Assembly: GCA_041686235.1 (NCBI GenBank)
Contig: JAWLED010000127.1
Span: 1 to 5,679, forward strand
Reading direction: 5' to 3'
DNA length: 5,679 nt
Source of the DNA: JAAAOH01 sp041686235
Lineage (GTDB): Bacteria > Spirochaetota > Spirochaetia > DSM-27196 > PWMO01
Shown: positions 1 to 4,807 of the stretch, piece by piece
Layout of the letters: every line of letters begins with the position of its first letter
How positions within the stretch are numbered: position 1 is the stretch's first letter
Notes under the pieces: generated by a model
Database searches by the model: none
Seen by the model: only the letters and a program-made list of their open reading frames with translations
What the model was told of the DNA's origin: nothing
Made by a program: the position numbers and the translations under genes

Positions 1-67
1 CGTATCGAGGGAAGTACTTCTGCCGACGGCGTCGACGGACAGGCTTTCTAACCAAACTCTAAAATAA
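1..67 (+). other. possible 3' end of an upstream gene (undecided)
   Basis: All three forward frames are open from the window edge, with stops at 49-51, 60-62 and 65-67, so the tail of a gene lying mostly outside the window may be here. The frame ending at 49-51 reads RIEGSTSADGVDGQAF and looks the least odd; the frame ending at 60-62 is rich in Arg. The stretch is too short to choose a frame or name a product, and it may be entirely non-coding. The putative regulatory repeats begin at 47, so any such gene would end inside the pstS control region. Confidence 0.15.
36..65 (+). promoter_or_regulatory. candidate sigma-70-type promoter for the pst operon
   Basis: CGGACA at 36-41 matches four of six bases of a TTGACA -35 element, and TAAAAT at 60-65 matches five of six bases of TATAAT, with an 18-base spacer. 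Transcription would begin near 72 and leave a leader of about 60 bases. The -10 overlaps the second phased repeat, which would suit repression more than activation. If the repeats instead replace a -35 element, the true -10 lies further downstream and this match is fortuitous. Confidence 0.3.
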
Positions 68-97
68 TGCTCACATGTATCTAACCGGCCCCTATCA
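47..97 (+). promoter_or_regulatory. PHO-box-like array of 11-bp-phased repeats upstream of pstS
   Basis: Related heptamers begin at exact 11-base steps: TCTAACC at 47, TCTAAAA at 58, GCTCACA at 69, TCTAACC at 80 and a weak CCTATCA at 91. The four-base spacers after the first three are mostly A/T (AAAC, TAAT, TGTA). PhoB and PhoP response regulators bind direct repeats of about 11 bp, each a conserved 6-7 bases plus an A/T-rich spacer, upstream of pst genes. The position, 39 bases before the pstS start at its nearest edge, fits that role. The heptamer is not the E. coli CTGTCAT or the Bacillus TTAACA, so binding by a PhoB/PhoP-type regulator is inferred from spacing and context. Confidence 0.5.
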
Positions 98-135
98 CCT
101 TTCACTCAACACAATGTGGAGTAAGGAGGAATACG

Positions 136-1263
136 ATGAACGTATTCTCAAAGGTGCTGGTTTCGACGACGGCGTTGCTACTGCTGCTTGGCGGGACCGT
201 GTTCGCAGAAGGTCAACAAGAAGGCGTCGAGGACGTCGAGCTCGAAGGTGCCGGTGCAAGCTTCGTTGCGCCGCTGATGACCGCGTGGGCCGACGAGTAC
301 CGAGACGAAACCGACGGCCGGGTTACGGTCAACTATCAGTCGATCGGCTCCGGTGGCGGGATCCGTCAATTTCTCGAGCAAACGATCATGTTTGGTGCCA
401 CGGAAGCCCATCTGAACGACGAGCAGATGGAAGATGCGCAAGCGGAAACCGGGGGCCAAGCTTTCAATATCCCCATCACCCTTGGCGCGGTGGCGCCGAC
501 GTTCAACCTCCCGGGCTTTGAGGGTGGCGGCGAGATCGTCTTCGACGGTGAGTTGCTTGCCGACATTTTCATGGGCGAGGTGACCAACTGGAGTGACGAG
601 CGGATTGCCGAGCTAAACCCGGACGCTGATTTGCCGGACCGACAGATCGAGGTCGTCCACCGCTCAGACGGCTCGGGGACCACGAATATCTGGACCAACT
701 ACCTCAGCAAGGTGTCGGAGGAATGGGCCGACGAGGTCGGCTTCGGTACCAGTGTCGACTGGCCCGTTGGTACCGGGGCAAACGGCAACGAAGGCGTCGC
801 GGGCGCGGTTATGAACACCGAGGGCTCGATCGGCTACAACAGCCTCATCTATGCCACCGGGAACGACATTCCCTACGGTGCGGTTGTCAATCAGAGTGGG
901 AACACCATCGTTCCCTCGCTCGAAAGTGCCGGAAAAGCCGCAAACACTGAGCTACCCGAAGATACTCGGGCTCTCGTCACGGACACGACGGCTCCCGACG
1001 GGTATTCGGCGGCAGGTTTTTCGTGGGTGATGGTGTACGAGAACTTCGACGAGAACGACGCAATCGACAACCGAACGCAAGCCGAGGAGCTTGTCCGGTT
1101 CCTGGTATGGATGGTCACCGACGGACAGGAGCTTTCCAATAGTCTCGACTTTGCACAGCTGGCGGAGACGCCGCAGGAGCTGGGGCTCGATATGATTCGC
1201 CAAATCAAGTGGGAAGGCGAAAACATCGGTGAGGAGATTGTCGCAGAGCAGGTCGGCTCCTGA
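136..1263 (+). CDS. pstS: periplasmic phosphate-binding protein PstS
   Basis: PstS captures inorganic phosphate in the periplasm and delivers it to the PstCA channel. The 375-residue product starts at an ATG with a strong Shine-Dalgarno, AAGGAGGA at 123-130, five bases upstream. Residues 1-24 form a signal peptide (Lys6, hydrophobic core about 8-20, likely cleavage after VFA at 24); there is no lipobox Cys. Family motifs follow in order: GAGASF (38-43), YQSIGSGGG (67-75), FGATEAHL (86-93), HRSDGSGTTNIW (175-186) and SIGYN (231-235). Ser180, Gly181 and Thr182 of RSDGSGT and the Ser/Gly loop at 69-75 match the phosphate-contacting segments of PstS. The usual FGASDAPL Asp, a phosphate ligand in E. 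coli PstS, is Glu90 here. The mature chain is very acidic (about 64 Asp+Glu, 13 Lys+Arg), as in salt-adapted proteins. Length is slightly above the usual 320-350. It is the first gene of the operon, behind the putative PHO box. Confidence 0.96.
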   Translation: MNVFSKVLVSTTALLLLLGGTVFAEGQQEGVEDVELEGAGASFVAPLMTAWADEYRDETDGRVTVNYQSIGSGGGIRQFLEQTIMFGATEAHLNDEQMEDAQAETGGQAFNIPITLGAVAPTFNLPGFEGGGEIVFDGELLADIFMGEVTNWSDERIAELNPDADLPDRQIEVVHRSDGSGTTNIWTNYLSKVSEEWADEVGFGTSVDWPVGTGANGNEGVAGAVMNTEGSIGYNSLIYATGNDIPYGAVVNQSGNTIVPSLESAGKAANTELPEDTRALVTDTTAPDGYSAAGFSWVMVYENFDENDAIDNRTQAEELVRFLVWMVTDGQELSNSLDFAQLAETPQELGLDMIRQIKWEGENIGEEIVAEQVGS

Positions 1264-1275
1264 GCTACCTGCCGA

Positions 1276-1287
1276 CGTCGATCGACG
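1276..1287. repeat. 12-bp perfect palindrome after pstS
   Basis: CGTCGATCGACG equals its own reverse complement and lies 13 bases past the pstS stop codon, 20 bases before a larger palindrome. As RNA it could form only a short stem of about four pairs with a tight loop. It may be a protein site or part of the pstS 3' RNA structure; the sequence does not say which. Confidence 0.4.
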
Positions 1288-1307
1288 CAATCTAAACGTG
1301 TCTCATT

Positions 1308-1335
1308 CTCAGGGCCGACTCGAGTCGGCCCTGAG
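1308..1335 (+). terminator. intercistronic hairpin (attenuating terminator or RNA-stabilising stem)
   Basis: The left arm CTCAGGGCCGACTC (1308-1321) and the right arm GAGTCGGCCCTGAG (1322-1335) are exact reverse complements, giving a GC-rich stem of about 12 pairs around a UCGA loop, with a possible extra U-G pair at 1307/1336. No run of T follows (GTGTTTGG), so this is not a classical full terminator. In other binding-protein-dependent ABC operons a stem after the binding-protein gene protects its mRNA and reduces downstream transcription, giving far more binding protein than permease. That role is inferred here. The stem ends seven bases before the pstC Shine-Dalgarno GGAGG core, so it could also affect pstC translation. 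Confidence 0.7.
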
Positions 1336-1341
1336 GTGTTT

Positions 1342-1346
1342 GGAGG
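1342..1346 (+). promoter_or_regulatory. Shine-Dalgarno of pstC, fixing its start at 1351
   Basis: GGAGG lies four bases before the ATG at 1351. An in-frame GTG at 1336 would give five more residues, but it lies upstream of this GGAGG and directly against the hairpin, with no ribosome-binding site of its own. The ATG is therefore preferred. Confidence 0.8.
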
Positions 1347-1350
1347 TTTA

Positions 1351-2355
1351 ATGACTCGTCAGGATTTGTCATTGTTGCAAGTGGATGAGGTCACCGTTGC
1401 TGCCATACGCACGCCGGCGCCACGCTACCGCCGCGCCGGTGACCGGGTGTTCTCAACCGCCATCGTGGCGGTAGGCTCGAGCATCATCGTGCTTGCCGTC
1501 GCCATGGGGGTAATCCTCTATCGCGATTCGGCACTTACGTTTTCGGAGATCGGGTTCCTCGAGTTTATCAGTGGAACGGGATGGAATCCGGTGGACGGCG
1601 TCCACGGCTCGCTGCCCTTTCTCATCGGCACGCTGGCAACGAGCGCCGTGGCTCTGGCCATTGCCATGCCGGTCGGAGTGGGGACCGCGATATTCAGCGC
1701 GGAGTATGCACCGAAACCGGTGGCAAACGTGGTGAACTATCTCGTCGATCTTCTTGCCGCGGTGCCGAGTGTCGTGATCGGCCTATGGGGTATTTTTGTA
1801 TTTGCCCCATGGGCTCGAAACGCCGTCTACATGCCGGTCTACCAATGGGCCGGCGAAAACGCGCAGTGGCTCCAGCCGCTTCTCGGCTCTCCGACCACCT
1901 ATAACATCACCACCGCCACGCTGTTGTTGGCGTTCATGATCATCCCCTACACGATGGCCTTGACCCGTGACGCAATCAAGCTGGTTCCCACCGACCAACG
2001 GGAAGCGGCTTGGGGGCTCGGCGCAACGCGATGGGAGGTCATGCGCGTATCGGTGTTGCCGGCCGCCCGCGGGGGCATCGTTGCGGGAGGGCTTTTGTCG
2101 CTGGCGCGAGCACTCGGTGAGACCATGGTGCTGGCGATGTTGATCGGCAACGCGAACCGCCTGCCGTTTCTCCCCTTCCGCCCGGCGGCCACCATGCCGA
2201 GCGTGATCGTGAACGAGTTTCGCGAGGCGGTGGAGACGCTTCACTTTACGAGTGTCATGGCGGTTGGATTCGTTCTTTTCGTGATGACGCTCGTCATAAA
2301 CCTTACCGCTGCATTTCTGCAGAGAAAACTCGTAAAAGGGGCGAACCGACTATGA
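1351..2355 (+). CDS. pstC: phosphate ABC transporter permease PstC
   Basis: PstC is one of the two inner-membrane subunits that form the phosphate channel of the Pst importer. The ATG at 1351 gives 334 residues. A cytoplasmic N-tail of about 32 residues precedes six predicted membrane segments near 33-56, 88-117, 127-153, 186-206, 240-266 and 298-323. The EAA loop that docks on PstB is at 218-237 (EAAWGLGATRWEVMRVSVLP). It is followed by the RALGETM segment (253-259), whose Arg and Glu are conserved in PstC proteins. An external loop of about 30 residues (154-185) is rich in Trp and Asn. The length is a little above the usual 300-320, mainly from the N-tail. The stop codon overlaps the pstA start as ATGA, so the two permease subunits are translationally coupled. 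PstC is chosen over PstA by gene order and by RALGET, where PstA has RAAGEAAP. Confidence 0.94.
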   Translation: MTRQDLSLLQVDEVTVAAIRTPAPRYRRAGDRVFSTAIVAVGSSIIVLAVAMGVILYRDSALTFSEIGFLEFISGTGWNPVDGVHGSLPFLIGTLATSAVALAIAMPVGVGTAIFSAEYAPKPVANVVNYLVDLLAAVPSVVIGLWGIFVFAPWARNAVYMPVYQWAGENAQWLQPLLGSPTTYNITTATLLLAFMIIPYTMALTRDAIKLVPTDQREAAWGLGATRWEVMRVSVLPAARGGIVAGGLLSLARALGETMVLAMLIGNANRLPFLPFRPAATMPSVIVNEFREAVETLHFTSVMAVGFVLFVMTLVINLTAAFLQRKLVKGANRL

Positions 2356-3221
2356 CGCTTCGTCGAAGATATGCTCGAGACCGAGTTGTTGTCGGGATCA
2401 CCGCAGTGGCTACATTCGTGGTTATCGCCCCGCTTGTGGTGATCATTCTCTATGTTCTCGTGAACGGCGTTGGTGCGCTGAGCGTCGACTTTTTCACCGA
2501 GGAGCTTGGCTCGCCGAGCCGCGCGATGACCGGACGGCCGACGGGATTGGTTCATTCGATCTACGGAACAATCATTATAGACTTGCTGGCGCTCTTTATG
2601 GCGCTTCCCTTTGGCCTCGGAGCGGGGATTATGCTGAGCGAGTATCCCGATCACCCCCTTAATCCGCCGATTCGCATTTTGGCCGGTACGCTAAACGGGA
2701 TGCCGGCGGTACTCATCGGCCTTATTGCATTTTCGCTGGTCGTGCGCCCGATGGGCGGGTTCTCGGGATTTGCCGGCTCGGTGGCGTTGGCCTTTCTCAT
2801 GATTCCGATTATCGCCCGCTCCACCGAAAGCGTGTTGCGCATCACGCCGTGGACGTTGCGTGAGGCGGGGTTGGCGCTCGGGTTGCCGAGGTGGCGCGTG
2901 ACGCTCTCCCTGGTGCTGCCGGCCTCCCGCAGCGGGTTGATTACCGGGGTCATGATTGCCTTTGCTCGGGCGGCGGGTGAGGCCGCGCCGCTTTTATTCA
3001 CGAGCTTCGGCCAAAACTACATGAACACCGACATTACCCGTGCCATGGACAGCCTGCCTCAACGGCTCTACAGCCTTGCCATTAGTCCCTACCCGCATTG
3101 GCACGAGATGGGTTGGGCTGCGGGCATCGTACTGTTGGTGTTCGTCATGGCGATTTTTTTGATCGCGCGGGTGGTTACCGCACGCTTTGCCGCCTGGATT
3201 CACGACCGGATGAACGAATAA
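2352..3221 (+). CDS. pstA: phosphate ABC transporter permease PstA
   Basis: PstA is the second membrane subunit of the phosphate importer and pairs with PstC. The 289-residue product starts at the ATG overlapping the pstC stop, with AAAAGGGG at 2334-2341 as a likely ribosome-binding site ten bases upstream. Six hydrophobic segments lie near 12-37, 68-97, 108-130, 140-158, 193-218 and 255-280. The EAA loop is REAGLALGLPRWRVTLSLVLP (170-190), where the helix contacts PstB. The PstA-type segment FARAAGEAAPLLFT (204-217) carries the conserved Arg206 and Glu210. LAGTLNGMPAVLIGL (110-124) corresponds to the family segment usually read as L.G.PS...G, with Met/Pro/Ala in place of Pro/Ser. Length is normal for the family. 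Transport is inferred from family and operon position; nothing looks broken. Confidence 0.94.
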   Translation: MTLRRRYARDRVVVGITAVATFVVIAPLVVIILYVLVNGVGALSVDFFTEELGSPSRAMTGRPTGLVHSIYGTIIIDLLALFMALPFGLGAGIMLSEYPDHPLNPPIRILAGTLNGMPAVLIGLIAFSLVVRPMGGFSGFAGSVALAFLMIPIIARSTESVLRITPWTLREAGLALGLPRWRVTLSLVLPASRSGLITGVMIAFARAAGEAAPLLFTSFGQNYMNTDITRAMDSLPQRLYSLAISPYPHWHEMGWAAGIVLLVFVMAIFLIARVVTARFAAWIHDRMNE

Positions 3222-3250
3222 AGGATCGATTCGGGCGAGAACATACGGAG

Positions 3251-3258
3251 AAAAGGAG
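3251..3258 (+). promoter_or_regulatory. Shine-Dalgarno of pstB supporting the long start
   Basis: AAAAGGAG lies eight bases before the ATG at 3267, optimal spacing. It favours the N-terminally extended PstB over the internal ATG at 3387, which has only the G-rich GGGGGAA (3374-3380) upstream. Confidence 0.7.
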
Positions 3259-3266
3259 TACGCGAT

Positions 3267-4133
3267 ATGGAAGCTGGGACAAAAAATCAGACAAAGACAC
3301 AAGACGGGGGCCGCGCACAAGAACGCGGTCAACGACAAGAGATAGCGACAAACCTCGCCGGCGACCCATCGGCGGGGGAACCGCGCATGAGTACCGAGGA
3401 CCTTTCGGTGTTCTACGGTCCGGCGGTCGGTGTGCGAAACATCTCTATTCCGATTTACGACAAAAACACGACGGCTCTTATTGGTCCCTCGGGATGCGGA
3501 AAGACGACGTTTCTGCGGGCCTTGAACCGTCTGCACGACCTTACCCCCGAAGCCAGAGTAACCGGACGCGCCCTTCTCGACGGCGAGGATATCTATGCGG
3601 CGGGTGTAGACCCGGTGACCGTTCGCCGGCGAATCGGCATGGTATTTCAGAAGCCCACGCCCTTTCCCACCAAATCCATCTACGAAAACGTTGCAGCCGG
3701 CATGCGTTTGGTGGGGATCCGGCGAAGGGATGCGCTCGACGCGGTCGTCGAGCAGTCGTTGCAGCGGGCCGCGTTGTGGAACGAGGTAAAGGATAGACTC
3801 AAAACGCCGGCCAACAGCCTCTCCGGCGGTCAGCAACAGCGACTATGTATTGCCCGGGCGCTCGCGGTGGACCCGGAAATGCTCCTGATGGACGAGCCGA
3901 CGAGCTCGCTCGACCCGAAGTCCGCTGCAAGCATCGAAGAGCTCGTCCGGGGACTCTCCGAGAGTCTCTCCACCGTCATCGTCACCCATAACATGCATCA
4001 GGCCGAACGACTTGCAACCTACACCGCCTTCTTTTACCTCGGCGACTTGGTCGAGTTCGGAGCATCGGACGAGTTGTTTAGCAATCCCCAGGAGGACCGA
4101 ACCAAAGAGTACCTTACCGGAGCGTTTGGTTGA
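3267..4133 (+). CDS. pstB: phosphate ABC transporter ATPase PstB
   Basis: PstB is the cytoplasmic ATPase that powers phosphate import through PstCA. The 288-residue product has every ABC motif intact: Walker A GPSGCGKTT (73-81), Q-loop Gln128 in FQKPTPFP, signature LSGGQQ (185-190), Walker B LLMDEP (205-211), D-loop SSLDP (213-217) and H-loop His241. The strings TFLRALNRLHDL and FQKPTPFP are characteristic of PstB among ABC ATPases. The N-terminus is unusual: about 40 hydrophilic residues rich in Lys, Gln, Arg, Gly and Thr precede MSTEDLSVFYG, where PstB proteins normally begin (usual length about 250). The start at 3267 has the better ribosome-binding site, but Met41 (3387) would give a standard 248-residue protein. 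A 45-base gap separates it from pstA, and its stop overlaps the next start as TTGA. Confidence 0.96.
   Translation: MEAGTKNQTKTQDGGRAQERGQRQEIATNLAGDPSAGEPRMSTEDLSVFYGPAVGVRNISIPIYDKNTTALIGPSGCGKTTFLRALNRLHDLTPEARVTGRALLDGEDIYAAGVDPVTVRRRIGMVFQKPTPFPTKSIYENVAAGMRLVGIRRRDALDAVVEQSLQRAALWNEVKDRLKTPANSLSGGQQQRLCIARALAVDPEMLLMDEPTSSLDPKSAASIEELVRGLSESLSTVIVTHNMHQAERLATYTAFFYLGDLVEFGASDELFSNPQEDRTKEYLTGAFG
4119..4122 (+). promoter_or_regulatory. Shine-Dalgarno for the TTG start of the Fic-like gene
   Basis: GGAG lies seven bases before the TTG at 4130 and inside the last codons of pstB. Together with the TTGA stop-start overlap it supports a TTG start read by ribosomes finishing pstB. The next in-frame ATG would be residue 34 and would remove the predicted first helices. 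Confidence 0.5.
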
Positions 4134-4795
4134 GCGAAGAGTCTTTGAGTCTTTTCGACCTGACCGAAATCGAGACGGCGCTTCAGGGGCTCAAGAGCGG
4201 GTTTGCCACGGTGAACGAACGGCTGACGATGCAGCGTGAAGAGCTCACCGATGAGATGGTCGGCCGTCTCATGGAGGCCTATGCGTTCCTCAACGACTTG
4301 CTCGCCCGGGGCATGGATGTTTTTACCCCTGCCGGCATGCACGCCATGCTCGAGTTGAACCATCTCGTGCTCTGCGGTTCAGACCCGCGCGTTCGAACCG
4401 ACTATTACGCACATCTGTCCGCGACACGAAAGCGTTTCCTGAAGCGAGTGCACCCGATTCGAACCTACGTGCTGAAAACGCGCCGGCGAAACGGTGATCC
4501 GTGTGAGCGCGCGACCATGTTCTATTCGAAGGTGCTCAGTTACCCGCAGCTCTTTCTCGAGGGAAACCATCGAACCGGTAACATTCTTCTCAACTATCTG
4601 CTCATAAGCGCGGGCGCTCCGCCCTATGTACCGCGCGAGGATGATGCCCACGAATATCTCAATCTTTCGGGCGATTTCAAGCTCACGGAGCGCGACAATT
4701 CGTTCGATACCGCACTCAAGATGCCGAAGTATCGTAAACAGTTTCAGGCATTTCTGCGCGGCCGGGGAGACGCACGGTTTGTCCGCGGCGGGTGA
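4130..4795 (+). CDS. Fic-fold-like protein with degenerate catalytic motif
   Basis: The 221-residue product carries FLEGNHRTGNILLNYLL (142-158), which resembles the core of Fic/Doc proteins (HPFxxGNGRTGR followed by a hydrophobic helix). Fic enzymes usually transfer AMP or another phosphate-containing group to target proteins. Aligned to HxFx(D/E)GNGRxxR, this protein keeps Phe142, Glu144, Gly145, Asn146 and Arg148. The catalytic His is Gln140, the second Gly is His147 and the last Arg is Asn151. Normal AMPylation is therefore unlikely if the alignment is right. The N-terminal 80 residues look helical and include LNHLVLCG (76-83); there is no signal peptide or membrane segment, so it is probably cytoplasmic. 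The C-terminal third (175-221) is charged. It starts inside pstB and ends 12 bases before the cotransporter-like gene, the place where a phoU often sits, but it does not resemble PhoU. A role in Pst signalling is inferred from position only. No specific gene name is recognised. Confidence 0.7.
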   Translation: MSEESLSLFDLTEIETALQGLKSGFATVNERLTMQREELTDEMVGRLMEAYAFLNDLLARGMDVFTPAGMHAMLELNHLVLCGSDPRVRTDYYAHLSATRKRFLKRVHPIRTYVLKTRRRNGDPCERATMFYSKVLSYPQLFLEGNHRTGNILLNYLLISAGAPPYVPREDDAHEYLNLSGDFKLTERDNSFDTALKMPKYRKQFQAFLRGRGDARFVRGG

Positions 4796-4807
4796 GGAGC
4801 GCCTTCT

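Noticed and set aside
75..521. Forward open frame overlapping pstS in another frame
   Set aside because: Its product is dominated by Arg and low-complexity sequence, and the pstS frame over the same bases has a signal peptide and family motifs.
1291..1310. TCTAAAC followed by TCTCATT, resembling the heptamers upstream of pstS
   Set aside because: The two copies are 10 bases apart instead of 11 and only the first is a good match, so a second PHO box before pstC is not supported.
1336..1350. GTG start at 1336 for pstC
   Set aside because: The good Shine-Dalgarno GGAGG at 1342-1346 lies inside this extension and serves the ATG at 1351.
3098..3796. Forward 232-codon frame across the end of pstA and most of pstB
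   Set aside because: It is an out-of-frame reading of two well-supported genes; the product is Arg/Gly-rich with no recognisable domain.
2994..3836. 280-codon open frame on the minus strand
   Set aside because: It is antisense to the end of pstA and most of pstB and crosses their intergenic gap. The translation shows no family motif.
4130..4795. phoU identity for the gene after pstB
   Set aside because: Position suggests PhoU, but the protein lacks the paired three-helix repeats with E/DxxxD metal-binding motifs and instead contains a Fic-like GNxRTG core.
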